Source of the DNA: Rickettsia typhi
Lineage (GTDB): Bacteria > Pseudomonadota > Alphaproteobacteria > Rickettsiales > Rickettsiaceae
Length of the DNA: 64,000 bases
Direction: 5' to 3'
Assembly (NCBI GenBank): GCA_945865485.1
Contig: CAMBEC010000005.1
Span: 1 to 64,000 of the forward strand
The notes beneath the pieces were generated by a model. That model saw only the letters and a list, made by a program, of their open reading frames with translations. It made no database searches and was not told the origin of the DNA. Both the position numbers and the translations under genes were made by a program. Position 1 is the stretch's first letter. Every line of letters starts with the position of its first letter. This document shows positions 17,586 to 26,666 of the stretch, piece by piece.

Positions 17586-17840
17586 AGAGTGGTAATAAGC
17601 TCTGGGGTTTCGAAACCTTGTTAACTTAGTCGTTTTAGTTGTAAATTGATTGATTCTCGATTTATAATATCGGAGAAATGGTGATTGTTATGGATAAGAA
17701 AAAAATTTCTTCCTAAAGCCATTTTCATAACTGTTGTTAACGGTTTGCGATCTCCCCGGTACTTTTAGAGTGGGGAATAAAAAAATAATTATCATTCCTT
17801 TAGTGTTAAAATTAAGAGAGCCTTCTTAAGCTCTTTTTAT
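17586..17840 (+). ncRNA. Candidate structured small RNA (rod-like fold)
   Basis: Between a promoter-like sequence and an intrinsic terminator lies a stretch with strong long-range pairing. GGGG (17604), TCG-AAACC (17610-17617) and GTTAAC (17620-17625) pair in order with CCCC (17754), GGTTT-g-CGA (17742-17750) and GTTAAC (17736-17741), and CTCT (17600) can pair with AGAG (17767). Inside are a hairpin TTCTC-GAT/ATC-g-GAGAA (17654-17677) and an AAGAAA/TTTCTT hairpin (17696-17711). The closed rod spans about 171 bases. The shape resembles 6S RNA, but I do not recognise a conserved 6S sequence, and it has no tmRNA or RNase P hallmarks. Transcript ends are inferred. Confidence 0.5.
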
Positions 17841-17851
17841 TTTGTTTTTAA
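17817..17851 (+). terminator. Intrinsic terminator before the ankyrin gene
   Basis: AGAG-c-CTT pairs with AAG-CTCT around a CTT loop (one bulged C), followed by a long T-rich tract. It lies on the plus strand, 18 bases before the next start codon, so it ends the upstream transcript, or attenuates read-through into the ankyrin gene. Confidence 0.65.
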
Positions 17852-17868
17852 TAAGAAAAAAGGAAATC

Positions 17869-18087
17869 ATGACTGACAGAAAAATACTACAAACAGAAAT
17901 TATTAGGGCTGCGAAAGTTGGTGATGTTGCAGAAATGTGTATACTTATGGGTCAAGGAGCAAATCCATTTGTATTGGACCATGATGGAAAATCGGCAGTT
18001 TCTTACATTTCAGGTGTTATTAATTCGGTGCAAATGAAAGAGCTTGCAAAAGAGACGGCTCGTTTTTTATATACTAATAAAATGTAA
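17869..18087 (+). CDS. Small protein with a single ankyrin-like repeat
   Basis: A 72-residue protein starting at ATG 17869 with AAGGA upstream; a TTG further upstream is less likely because the terminator's T tract runs into it. Residues 12-45 fit one ankyrin repeat (A-A-K-V-G-D-V-A-E-M-C, G-A-N-P, D-H-D-G-K-S-A). Ankyrin repeats mediate protein-protein contacts and are widespread in Rickettsiales, often in effectors, but a single repeat is rarely stable alone. It could be a remnant of a longer ankyrin protein or act as a dimer. No signal peptide. Confidence 0.7.
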   Translation: MTDRKILQTEIIRAAKVGDVAEMCILMGQGANPFVLDHDGKSAVSYISGVINSVQMKELAKETARFLYTNKM

Positions 18088-18272
18088 TAAATCGGGCAAA
18101 TAGATTCTGAAATTTAAGGGCTTTGTGTTCCTTCAACCTAAGATTTTTGTTTGCTGTCTATATTCTGAATCAAGTTCAGATATCTTAGAGATTTATGAAA
18201 GTTGCTAACATAATATAAATTGCTCAAACGCTACTAATCAATGCTTTTTAGAGCATTTAAGCAATACTTTTA

Positions 18273-18962
18273 TTATTTTGACCAACCCATGACTCCATGC
18301 CAAGAAGGTTTTTCATATGAATCCATATTTTCAACTTTCTTTAAATAACAGGTAACTTTAACTGTTATTGGTAGCACGGCTAGTTCATATAAAACTTTGA
18401 GTGCAGTAAGGGTAAAAATCATTGATAAAAGATGACTAACTGGAAGTTTTAACCCGAAGGCTATGCTTGCAAAAATAGCTGTTTCTATAAAAGCACCAAC
18501 ACACGTGCTTAATATTGCGCGTAGAGCAAAATTACGACCCTCAAGCATTATTTTTAAAGTAGAAATGATTGATGCATTAAGTAGCTCGCCAATAAAATAA
18601 CTAACTAGAGAGGCAACAAATATCCTGGGTGTTAAAGAAAAAATTTGTATAAAAGCTTCATTGTTATTCCAATGCTCAGAAGGTGGTAAATAAACAACAA
18701 CATACAAAACTAGAGTTAAGAAAAGATTGCTAAATAAGGCAAGCCAAATAACTTTTCTACTGGCCGTAAAACCATATACCTCGGTTAATATATCATTCAA
18801 CACATACAACATGGGAAAAACGAAGATGCCACCAGGTAAAGTAAGTGACCCAAATTGCCAAAGTTTAGTGGCCCCTAAATTGGCTGTTATAAGGCAGGTA
18901 ATAAAGGCAATTGCAATTATATCGTAGTATTTAAATTTTCGATTCGTTTGTAATTCGGGCAT
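18273..18962 (-). CDS. yhhQ: Queuosine precursor transporter (YhhQ/VUT family)
   Basis: This 229-residue membrane protein has about six transmembrane segments and the family block D-I-L-T-E-V-Y-G-F-x-x-S-R-K-V-I-W after the second helix. It also has A-N-L-G-A-T-K early and G-A-F-I-E-T in a later helix. YhhQ imports queuine or preQ1, letting cells lacking de novo synthesis modify tRNA wobble positions. That fits an intracellular organism drawing on its host. It lies 17 bases after the alpha/beta-hydrolase gene on the same strand and is probably the last gene of an ssb operon. Confidence 0.93.
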   Translation of the reverse strand: MPELQTNRKFKYYDIIAIAFITCLITANLGATKLWQFGSLTLPGGIFVFPMLYVLNDILTEVYGFTASRKVIWLALFSNLFLTLVLYVVVYLPPSEHWNNNEAFIQIFSLTPRIFVASLVSYFIGELLNASIISTLKIMLEGRNFALRAILSTCVGAFIETAIFASIAFGLKLPVSHLLSMIFTLTALKVLYELAVLPITVKVTCYLKKVENMDSYEKPSWHGVMGWSK

Positions 18963-18979
18963 AAAATGTACCTATAATT

Positions 18980-19819
18980 TTAATCATAACATTTGATTGG
19001 TTTGGTATATATATATTCCCAGATTTTTTTCCATCCATCTTTATGCGAAACGTCTTCAAATATTTGCTGCTTAACGCAAGAAGAGGAAGCTTTTTGAACA
19101 AATTTATCTGCAATAAATGGAGGTATAATAGGATCCTTTCCTCCCGAGATATGGAGTTGAGGTATATGCCTTACTTGAGTGGCATAGTCAATTGGATTTA
19201 GCGATCCAATCATAGGCGTAACATTATGATGAGTTGTAAATGCCTTATGATCAAGGTTACCGGCCAGTGTAATGATGTCTCCAACCATGTAATTTCGTGC
19301 AGCTACAAGTACGGCTATACCGCCACCACCAGAATATCCAACCAAGCTAAATTTTTGTTTGTTGTTTATGCTGTTAATTACATCATTTATAGCATGAACA
19401 GAATCATCGGACATTCTCTTATTTGTCCAATATTGATGATTCGAACATTTAGGGTTCATATGCATGGGAGTGTATTGACATGGTCGTGCTATATAAACAA
19501 CATTCGGCCTTTCGTCCATTGCAGCAAGATTTATAAACATCTGCCTTCTAGGAGTAGGATTCCTTGAGATCTTAAACTTACCATTAAAAGCAGCCCCGTC
19601 GCCTTCAATATAGTACACAAACGGATCATGCTTATTAGCAACTTTTTGATAAGTGGTTATCCAAAAATCTCCACCTTTTACTAGCACTTTTTTAAAACCA
19701 TACATATCTCCTATAGAACCAGGCTCATGGCCATATGTAACAGTTTTGCATCCTGATAAGAAAACAGCTGCTAAGAGCAGCAGAAAAAGAAGTCTAATAT
19801 TAGAAAGGTATTTCATCAT
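18980..19819 (-). CDS. Alpha/beta-hydrolase-fold lipoprotein
   Basis: A 279-residue predicted lipoprotein (hydrophobic segment then F-L-S-G-C, Cys about 24). The alpha/beta hydrolase nucleophile elbow is G-Y-S-G-G-G at about residues 162-167. A plausible catalytic Asp is in S-G-G-K-D-P-I-I-P and the His is in V-S-H-K-D-G-W near the end, in the correct order. It is likely a membrane-anchored esterase or lipase; the substrate is unknown. The start overlaps the 3' end of ssb by 20 bases, which implies coupling to ssb and is unusual given unrelated functions. Confidence 0.85.
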   Translation of the reverse strand: MMKYLSNIRLLFLLLLAAVFLSGCKTVTYGHEPGSIGDMYGFKKVLVKGGDFWITTYQKVANKHDPFVYYIEGDGAAFNGKFKISRNPTPRRQMFINLAAMDERPNVVYIARPCQYTPMHMNPKCSNHQYWTNKRMSDDSVHAINDVINSINNKQKFSLVGYSGGGGIAVLVAARNYMVGDIITLAGNLDHKAFTTHHNVTPMIGSLNPIDYATQVRHIPQLHISGGKDPIIPPFIADKFVQKASSSCVKQQIFEDVSHKDGWKKIWEYIYTKPIKCYD

Positions 19820-20249
19820 CTAAATCACTATTGTCAAAATTGGTAGGGTTTTGTTTAGATCCGTTGGTACCGCCGTAGCTCTCTCCTGAACCTTCACCTT
19901 TTGAATCAAGTAATATTAAGCTACAATTAAAGTTTTGAAGCACTATTTCTGTAGTATAGCGTTCTTGATTATCGTTATCTGTCCATTTTCTGGTTTGTAG
20001 TTGACCTTCAATGTAGAGTTTACTTCCTTTTTTTACATAGCTTTTTATAACGCGAACTAGTCCTTCGTTAAAGACTACAATCCTATGCCATTCAGTTTTA
20101 TCTTTTCTTTCGCCAGTAACCTTATCTTTCCAGCTTTCACTAGTAGCAATACTGAAATTTGCCAGCTCTCTACCATCACTCGTGGTTCTTATTTCTGGGT
20201 CTTTACCTAAATTGCCAATTAGGGTTACTTTGTTTAGACTGCCTGCCAT
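19800..20249 (-). CDS. ssb: Single-stranded DNA-binding protein
   Basis: A 149-residue SSB with an N-terminal OB fold (L-N-K-V-T-L-I-G-N-L-G-K-D-P-E-I-R; W-H-R-I-V-V-F; G-S-K-L-Y-I-E-G-Q-L-Q-T-R-K-W). A Gly/Ser/Asn-rich linker leads to the acidic protein-interaction tip D-L-D-D-E-I-P-F. It protects single-stranded DNA and recruits repair and replication proteins. It is divergent from uvrA across a 150-base promoter region, a common bacterial arrangement. Confidence 0.98.
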   Translation of the reverse strand: MAGSLNKVTLIGNLGKDPEIRTTSDGRELANFSIATSESWKDKVTGERKDKTEWHRIVVFNEGLVRVIKSYVKKGSKLYIEGQLQTRKWTDNDNQERYTTEIVLQNFNCSLILLDSKGEGSGESYGGTNGSKQNPTNFDNSDLDDEIPF

Positions 20250-20285
20250 TACAAAACCATCAAAAAATTATTTAAATTAATACAA

Positions 20286-20313
20286 TCTATATCACATAAT
20301 ATTTTGCCGTCAA
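20286..20313 (-). promoter_or_regulatory. ssb promoter
   Basis: Minus-strand TTGACG (20313-20308) and TATAGA (20291-20286), spacer 16 bases, in the ssb-uvrA divergent region. No SOS LexA-type box was evident. Confidence 0.6.
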
Positions 20314-20337
20314 ACAAAAATATAATGCAAATTGCTA

Positions 20338-20367
20338 TTGCAATAACATGTTCTTGCTGCCTATAAT
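20338..20367 (+). promoter_or_regulatory. uvrA promoter
   Basis: TTGCAA (20338) and consensus TATAAT (20362) with an 18-base spacer, about 33 bases before the uvrA ATG. Confidence 0.65.
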
Positions 20368-20399
20368 ACTAACCAACCTGATTTTGAGTCAAGAGGCTT

Positions 20400-23288
20400 A
20401 TGCAAGAATATATCAAAGTACGGGGTGCAAAGGAGCACAATCTCAAGGATATTAATGTTGATATACCTAGAAACAAATTTGTTGTTATAACGGGGCTTAG
20501 TGGTTCGGGCAAGTCATCTCTTGCTTTTGATACCATATATGCAGAAGGTCAAAGGCGTTATGTCGAAAGCCTATCGTCGTATGCCAGACAGTTTTTGCAC
20601 CTGCAAAATAAACCAAATGTAGAATCTATATCTGGTCTTTCTCCATCTATTGCTATTGATCAAAAAACTACATCTAAAAATCCTAGGTCAACAGTTGGAA
20701 CGATCACTGAGATTTATGATTACTTGAGATTATTGTATGCAAGAATTGGAATTCCATACTCACCAGCTACTGGTCTACCAATAAAAAGCCAATCTGTTTC
20801 AGAGATGGTAGATATAGTGACTAGTTTGCCGGAGGGAACGAAATTATATATCCTTTCTCCTATGGTGCGTGGGCAAAAAGGTGAATTTAGAAGAGAAATA
20901 GCCAATTTGTTTAAGCATGGTTACCAGAGGGTGTATCTTAATGGAGAGCTTTGTAATTTAGATGAATTACCTAAAATCGATAAAAATAAAAAACATACAA
21001 TAGAAGTTGTCATCGATAGGCTGGTAATTTCTGATTCACTTGGAAATAGGGTCGCTGAAAGTCTTGAAGCTTCTTTGGCACTTGGTGAGGGTATTACATA
21101 TATTGAAATTTCTTCCCTACCAGAAAAACATAATACACAATACCGCGAGGGAGAACGCATTATTCTGTCGGAAAAATATTCCTGTCCAGAATCTGGTTTT
21201 CAGCTAGAAGAGATTGAGCCGCGGATTTTTTCTTTTAATAGTCCGTTCGGTGCTTGTACTGCTTGCGAAGGGATAGGTAAAGAATCTTTTTTCGATGAAC
21301 AACTTATTGTGCCTAATGATGCTATTAGCATCAAAGATGGAGCAATTGTTCCTTGGAGTAAATCCTCTTCAAAGTTTTTTATAGATACACTTGAATCGCT
21401 TGCTAAGCACTATAATTTTAAGCTCTCAGCTCCATTTTCGCAGCTTTCTGACAAAGTGAAAAAAGTCTTATTTTATGGTTCAGGTGATGAGATTATAAGT
21501 TTTGAGTATAATGATGACAGAAAAAGCGAGACTATTGAGCAAATTTTTGCGGGTATTATACCAAGCCTAGAAGAAAAATATAAAAAGATAGATGCATCAT
21601 GGATGCGAGAGGAATTACATCGGTTCATGTCAAAACATAATTGCTCTGTCTGTAATGGGTATAGGCTTAAGCAGGAATCATTATGTGTAAAAATAGACAA
21701 TCTTAATATTGGGCAAGTTGCATCTAAAACGATTCACGAAGCACAGGATTGGTTTTCAAATATTGATTCGAAATTAAATGCAAAGCAAAGACAAATCGCT
21801 ACTCGGGTAGTTAAAGAGATTCAAGAAAGACTAAAATTTCTTAATAACGTGGGACTTGATTATTTAAGTTTATCTAGAGAATCAGGTACTCTTTCCGGCG
21901 GAGAGAGTCAAAGGATAAGACTTGCTTCACAGATTGGGTGTGGATTGAGTGGAGTCTTATATGTTCTTGATGAACCGTCTATAGGGTTGCATCAGCGCGA
22001 CAATGCTCGCCTTATTGCCACGCTTAAGAGTCTAAGAGACCTTGGTAATACTGTTATTGTCGTTGAGCACGATGATGAAACAATGCTTGAGTCGGAGCAT
22101 ATCATTGATGTGGGTCCTGGTGCTGGAATTCATGGAGGAAGAATTATTGCTCAAGGTACGCCTGAGGAAATAATGAAATCTCCTGATAGCATTACGGGGC
22201 AGTATTTGAGTGGTAGAAAATATATTTCAATCCCTGATAAAATCAGGGAAGGTCACGAAGGAAAACAAATAGTTTTGACTGGTGCGGATGTAAATAACCT
22301 ACAAAATTTGACCATGACTATTAAGCTTGGGACATTTACTGCAATAACCGGTGTTTCTGGTAGTGGGAAGTCAAGCCTAGTGATCCATACATTTTACAAA
22401 GCGGCTCTTAAGTACCTTGAACCAACTTCTAAGATTTATCCCGGAGAGTATAAGTCGATTACTGGCCTTGAACATATAGATAAAGTTATTGATATTAATC
22501 AATCTCCTATTGGTAGAACACCTAGGTCAAACCCAGCTACCTATACTGGAGCATTTACGCCAATTCGTGATTGGTTTACAGAGCTACCAGAATCAAAAAT
22601 TAGGGGATATAAAGTTGGCCGCTTTTCCTTTAATGTCAAAGGTGGTCGTTGTGAAGCGTGTCAAGGTGATGGTTTAGTTAAGATAGAGATGCATTTCTTG
22701 CCTGATGTTTATATAAATTGTGATGTTTGTAATAGCAAGCGTTATAATCGTGAAACTTTAGAAGTAAAATATAACGGCAAAAATATTGCAGATGTACTTG
22801 ATATGACAGTGGAAGATGCCACTGAATTCTTCAAAAAAGTACCGGCAATATTTGAAAAACTTGCTACTCTTAAAGAGGTAGGGCTTGGTTACATTAAAAT
22901 TGGCCAATCTGCAACAACATTGTCTGGAGGAGAAGCTCAGAGGGTAAAGTTAGCTAAAGAGCTTTCCAAACGCTCAACTGGTAAGACTCTTTATATTCTT
23001 GATGAACCCACAACAGGGTTACATGTTGACGATATCAAAAAACTACTTATGGTTCTGCATAAATTAGTTGATAAAGGTAACACAGTAGTTGTTATTGAAC
23101 ACAATATGGAAGTAATTAAGACGGCGGATTACATCATTGATATTGGCCCAGAGGGCGGTGATAAAGGTGGGGCGATCGTTGTCGAAGGTATACCTGAAGT
23201 GGTCGCTGCTTGTCAGGATAGCCATACTGGTAGATATTTAAAACAATGTATGAGTCGTTGTAAGGGGTTAAAGTCATCTTCATTATAA
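20400..23288 (+). CDS. uvrA: Excinuclease ABC subunit A
   Basis: This 962-residue damage-recognition ATPase of nucleotide excision repair has two ABC modules. Walker A motifs are G-L-S-G-S-G-K-S-S (about 31) and G-V-S-G-S-G-K-S-S (about 650). Signatures are L-S-G-G-E-S-Q-R (about 498) and L-S-G-G-E-A-Q-R (about 841). Zinc-binding CxxC pairs occur in the first module (C-S-V-C-N-G) and the second (C-E-A-C-Q-G; C-D-V-C-N-S). Length is normal for the family. UvrB and UvrC are not in the window. Confidence 0.99.
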   Translation: MQEYIKVRGAKEHNLKDINVDIPRNKFVVITGLSGSGKSSLAFDTIYAEGQRRYVESLSSYARQFLHLQNKPNVESISGLSPSIAIDQKTTSKNPRSTVGTITEIYDYLRLLYARIGIPYSPATGLPIKSQSVSEMVDIVTSLPEGTKLYILSPMVRGQKGEFRREIANLFKHGYQRVYLNGELCNLDELPKIDKNKKHTIEVVIDRLVISDSLGNRVAESLEASLALGEGITYIEISSLPEKHNTQYREGERIILSEKYSCPESGFQLEEIEPRIFSFNSPFGACTACEGIGKESFFDEQLIVPNDAISIKDGAIVPWSKSSSKFFIDTLESLAKHYNFKLSAPFSQLSDKVKKVLFYGSGDEIISFEYNDDRKSETIEQIFAGIIPSLEEKYKKIDASWMREELHRFMSKHNCSVCNGYRLKQESLCVKIDNLNIGQVASKTIHEAQDWFSNIDSKLNAKQRQIATRVVKEIQERLKFLNNVGLDYLSLSRESGTLSGGESQRIRLASQIGCGLSGVLYVLDEPSIGLHQRDNARLIATLKSLRDLGNTVIVVEHDDETMLESEHIIDVGPGAGIHGGRIIAQGTPEEIMKSPDSITGQYLSGRKYISIPDKIREGHEGKQIVLTGADVNNLQNLTMTIKLGTFTAITGVSGSGKSSLVIHTFYKAALKYLEPTSKIYPGEYKSITGLEHIDKVIDINQSPIGRTPRSNPATYTGAFTPIRDWFTELPESKIRGYKVGRFSFNVKGGRCEACQGDGLVKIEMHFLPDVYINCDVCNSKRYNRETLEVKYNGKNIADVLDMTVEDATEFFKKVPAIFEKLATLKEVGLGYIKIGQSATTLSGGEAQRVKLAKELSKRSTGKTLYILDEPTTGLHVDDIKKLLMVLHKLVDKGNTVVVIEHNMEVIKTADYIIDIGPEGGDKGGAIVVEGIPEVVAACQDSHTGRYLKQCMSRCKGLKSSSL

Positions 23289-23680
23289 ATTATACATATT
23301 TAGTAATTTAATTGAGATTAGGATAGTTAATTTAGCGCGGCCGTGCGCAACAACGTAGGTGCGGTTACGCCCCTTCAGTCTAGGGATTTAGGTAATACAC
23401 TACGGCCATGCCTGAGGCTTGACCCAGGGGCCTCTATGGCAACGTTTACCAATATACCTAAGAATTAAAATATTTTAATTTAATTCTTAAGCCCAATCCT
23501 AAATGGAATGGTATTTGTCATTCTAGATGTTACAATCTGAATTAATATAGTAAGAGGGGTAATCCTGAGTTTCATGGTAGGAAGTGAGAGGGCTACCCTC
23601 AATCTCGAGTGAGAGACAATTCTGCTCCTTTACCATAGATTTTTACCGCCATGAAAATGGTAAAAGCTTATACTTAAAAA
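23289..23680. other. Non-coding spacer between uvrA and the lipoprotein gene
   Basis: No gene supported. It contains GC-rich palindromic debris (23326-23450), including a GGCTTGACCCAGG block followed by ATGGCAACG that looks like a degenerate copy of the 66-bp element. Near 23460-23492 is an AT-rich inverted repeat (AAGAATTAAA ... TTTAATTCTT). Another (TTTTACC ... GGTAAAA, about 23641-23665) could end the minus-strand lipoprotein transcript. No SRP, RNase P or tmRNA signature was found. Confidence 0.55.
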
Positions 23681-24346
23681 TTACAAAGATTCTATAGGTT
23701 CAATTATAGTAGGCTTACTATGGTTATCTTCTATTATAGGAGTCGCTTTCTTTTGTGTATAAGATGGAGTATCTTTTTTGAGTTGATCCGATCTCACAGA
23801 AGCGTTAGTGGTAGCGGTAGTAGGTTGTTTCTTTTTTTCGTTTTGTACAATAGCGGGACATTTGTTGTTAGCCATTTCCCTTTTTGTATCATTTAACATG
23901 GCCTTTATTTGATTAAGCTCTTCTCTTAATTCCATATTGTGCATGTCATCATCGTCATCCATTCTTTGGCTTGCTTTTCTGATTGATGGGTAAGTATTTT
24001 TATTTTTACCCCATCTTGAATCTTTTTTATTTTTTCTTTCTTGAGATAGATCGTGATCGATCATAGCCTTGTACATCTCAATATTATCTTTAGAAGTATT
24101 TTCTTTTTCAGAACTATCCTCATCGAAATCATCGAAATCATCGTATTCGTACTCACCAGTGACTACATTTTTTTTAGCTTGTGATATGTATTTCTTATTA
24201 TAGAGAGGAGCTCGTTTTCCGCCTTTAAAACCTTTGCGATCAATAATTTTGTTATTTGCAGAGCGTTTTAAATACCCATCAGGCCCGGTTACGCAGGCAG
24301 ATAGCAACATGGCTAATGTAGAAAAAATAACTATCTTTTTTAGCAT
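23681..24346 (-). CDS. Hypothetical acidic/basic lipoprotein
   Basis: An unrecognised 221-residue predicted lipoprotein (short hydrophobic segment ending L-L-S-A-C, Cys about 18). The mature part is highly charged: an acidic patch Y-D-D-F-D-D-F-D-E-D, Lys-rich stretches, a D-D-D-D-D run and a short predicted coiled coil (E-L-R-E-E-L-N-Q-I-K-A-M-L). The C-terminal part is Thr/Lys/Pro-rich and likely disordered. It is probably envelope-anchored; the function is unknown. It lies downstream of murG on the same strand with a 79-base gap. Confidence 0.75.
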   Translation of the reverse strand: MLKKIVIFSTLAMLLSACVTGPDGYLKRSANNKIIDRKGFKGGKRAPLYNKKYISQAKKNVVTGEYEYDDFDDFDEDSSEKENTSKDNIEMYKAMIDHDLSQERKNKKDSRWGKNKNTYPSIRKASQRMDDDDDMHNMELREELNQIKAMLNDTKREMANNKCPAIVQNEKKKQPTTATTNASVRSDQLKKDTPSYTQKKATPIIEDNHSKPTIIEPIESL

Positions 24347-24425
24347 AAGCTAGCCTAATTTTTTAAGGATTCAGATCATATTTATACAACAAATATCAAT
24401 TCAGTTGCAATGAGAAAGGTTAGGT

Positions 24426-25547
24426 TTATCCAATTATTTTGAGAACTGTGTCTGCTAGATACTTGGCTCCATTATTCTTGCGATTTAAAAGGTTTTTTGA
24501 GGTTTCTTTAAGTAATTTTCTATCAACAATTAGTTCGTAAATTTTTTGAGATAAAATTATAGATGTTATTTCTTCTTGTCTAAAACACCATCCAGCTTTG
24601 CTATTTTCTATCGCTTTTGCGTTAAAATACTGATGGTCTTCCATTGCATAAGGAAAGGGGATAAAAATTGCTGGAACACCAACGTTGACTAATTCTGCAA
24701 CAGTACTAGCGCCTGATCTTGAGATAACAAGATCAGTTTTAGAATAAATTTCTGCCATATTATGAAAGAATGGAGATAAAACGTACTTTATCCCCAATTT
24801 ATCATAGATTGCAGCAATTCCCTTTTGATCCTCTTGGCTTACCTGTTGAGTAAGATGAATTTTTAGACTTGGATTTAATTTTAACAGTTCTGTTATGGCT
24901 TCAGGAATAATCTGAGAAAAAACTTTTGCTCCTTGGCTCCCTCCAAAAATAAAAAGTCGAAACTCTTCATTATCGAAAGTATTTTTTATAGGCAAATTTC
25001 TTATGGATGACCTAACTAAATCTCCTGTAATGACTACTTTTGGGGTATCGCTCAAGCTGACATTACTTGTTTCTTTGTAAGATAAGGCGATAATTTTAGC
25101 GGATCCGGCAAATAAACGATTACTTTTTCCTAAAAAACAATTTTGTTCTTGAACAATATAAGGAATTCGAAGAACTTTTGCTGCTAGCAACGAGGGAAAG
25201 CTAGTATATCCTCCAAAACCAATAATTATCTGTGGTTTAAGCTTGCCAATTAGACATAATGTTTTGATGCATACATTTGACAGGCGCCATACAGAAATAA
25301 CCTTATTTAGTAAGCCGGTCATTTTAAGATGAAAATCAAATATGTGTGTTTTAATTGGCTGGTTTTGGTCCAGATATTTCTGGCATCGTAGGTCGGTGAT
25401 CAAATGAACATCAACGTTAGTATTATCCAATTCTTCTGCAAGAGCCAGGGCAGGGAATAAATGTCCTCCCGTTCCACCGGCAGCTAGGATTATAGACTTT
25501 TTTTTAGAGACTAATTCTGGCAGCAATAAAGAGTTTTTGTTATTCAT
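24426..25547 (-). CDS. murG: UDP-GlcNAc:undecaprenyl-PP-MurNAc-pentapeptide GlcNAc transferase
   Basis: This 373-residue glycosyltransferase converts lipid I to lipid II at the inner membrane. The N-terminal signature A-A-G-G-T-G-G-H-L-F-P-A-L-A-L is clear, as are G-F-G-G-Y (about residue 110), G-G-S-Q-G-A at the second Rossmann domain, and S-R-S-G-A-S-T-V-A-E-L. The N-terminus is about 15 residues longer than in many homologues. The gene abuts ftsW without a gap, in the order murD-ftsW-murG, a retained piece of the division and cell wall cluster. Confidence 0.98.
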   Translation of the reverse strand: MNNKNSLLLPELVSKKKSIILAAGGTGGHLFPALALAEELDNTNVDVHLITDLRCQKYLDQNQPIKTHIFDFHLKMTGLLNKVISVWRLSNVCIKTLCLIGKLKPQIIIGFGGYTSFPSLLAAKVLRIPYIVQEQNCFLGKSNRLFAGSAKIIALSYKETSNVSLSDTPKVVITGDLVRSSIRNLPIKNTFDNEEFRLFIFGGSQGAKVFSQIIPEAITELLKLNPSLKIHLTQQVSQEDQKGIAAIYDKLGIKYVLSPFFHNMAEIYSKTDLVISRSGASTVAELVNVGVPAIFIPFPYAMEDHQYFNAKAIENSKAGWCFRQEEITSIILSQKIYELIVDRKLLKETSKNLLNRKNNGAKYLADTVLKIIG

Positions 25548-26666
25548 TTAAACGTCGCTATTCTTATATTTTACAAGAGAAGTTTTATGTTTTGTTAATC
25601 CCAGCAACATACCAACTGCAATCCCTATGGCAAGAGTTGATGATCCGCCATAGCTTATAAACGGTAAAGTCATACCCTTTGTTGGTAATAAATTAAGTGT
25701 GACTCCCATGTTAATAACGGCTTGCAGTCCAAATTGAGTGATAAGACCAATACTGGCTAGTTGAATGAATTTATCTTGCTCATTGTTGATTCTAATTAAG
25801 CTGCGAAGCACAATGAAGGCAAATACGCCTATAATCATGATGCATATTATAGCCCCAAATTCTTCGCCAGCTACTGCAAAAATGAAATCAGTATGTGAGT
25901 CTGGTAGATGCTGCTTTACCGAGCCTTCACCTGGCCCTCTGCCATATAGGCCACCTTCCTCAAAGGCAAGTATAGATTTACTTATTTGATAATTTTCATT
26001 GCTTACAGGGTCTAAAAAATTATTTATTCTGCTTGTAACGTGTGGCAGTAGAAAATAGGCAGATACAATACCAAAAAATCCTCCCATGAATGCTACCATA
26101 ATCCAGATAATAGGGAAGCCAGCTATGAATAATTGACTAGCAAACACTGCTGTAATTAAGATCAGCATTCCTACATCAGGTTGGATTAGTATTAAAACAG
26201 CTACTAAGGCATATAGTAAGATGCACACTTGGAAGCTAGGAAACCCTTCTTGGTATTTTAATGAAAGTATCCAGCCAGTGACAACAGCAAAAAATGGTTT
26301 CAAAAATTCTGATGGTTGATATGAGAAGCCGGCTATTCGTATCCATCTTGTGGCTCCTTTTACTTCGTAACCATAAAATTTCACAAGTATTAGCATTGTT
26401 AAGCTAAATAAGAAGCCAAGAATAGCTATCCTTTTTATCCATTTTTTGTCTAAAGAGGAGAACGCTACCATAAAAATAGCACCAACAAACAAATGAAGTA
26501 TTTGTCTGGAAGAAAAATAATTATCAACAAGGCCAATTTTTCCTGCAACTGCAGAACTAGTAGTTGTTACCAACATAAAGCTAAAGGCAATAAGTATACC
26601 ATACGCTATTACTGCTTGTTGATCTATTGTTCTCCACCATTGTTTTATAAGATTAGTTAGTATCAT
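25548..26666 (-). CDS. ftsW: Peptidoglycan glycosyltransferase FtsW
   Basis: A 372-residue polytopic SEDS protein that polymerises lipid II at the septum. Motifs seen are G-A-T-R-W-I...Q-P-S-E-F-L-K-P, the large extracytoplasmic loop with E-G-G-L-Y-G-R-G-P-G, A-G-E-E-F-G, and the terminal P-F-I-S-Y-G-G-S-S. These separate SEDS proteins from other membrane proteins; neighbourhood with murD and murG favours FtsW over RodA. It overlaps the 3' end of murD by 14 bases. Confidence 0.97.
   Translation of the reverse strand: MILTNLIKQWWRTIDQQAVIAYGILIAFSFMLVTTTSSAVAGKIGLVDNYFSSRQILHLFVGAIFMVAFSSLDKKWIKRIAILGFLFSLTMLILVKFYGYEVKGATRWIRIAGFSYQPSEFLKPFFAVVTGWILSLKYQEGFPSFQVCILLYALVAVLILIQPDVGMLILITAVFASQLFIAGFPIIWIMVAFMGGFFGIVSAYFLLPHVTSRINNFLDPVSNENYQISKSILAFEEGGLYGRGPGEGSVKQHLPDSHTDFIFAVAGEEFGAIICIMIIGVFAFIVLRSLIRINNEQDKFIQLASIGLITQFGLQAVINMGVTLNLLPTKGMTLPFISYGGSSTLAIGIAVGMLLGLTKHKTSLVKYKNSDV

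Noticed and set aside
17586-17840. tmRNA or RNase P RNA
   Set aside because: No tRNA-like ends with CCA, no tag-peptide frame, and no RNase P core sequence; only the rod-like pairing is evident.
19226-19567. 113-codon plus-strand frame opposite the alpha/beta hydrolase
   Set aside because: Antisense shadow of a gene with an intact catalytic motif order.
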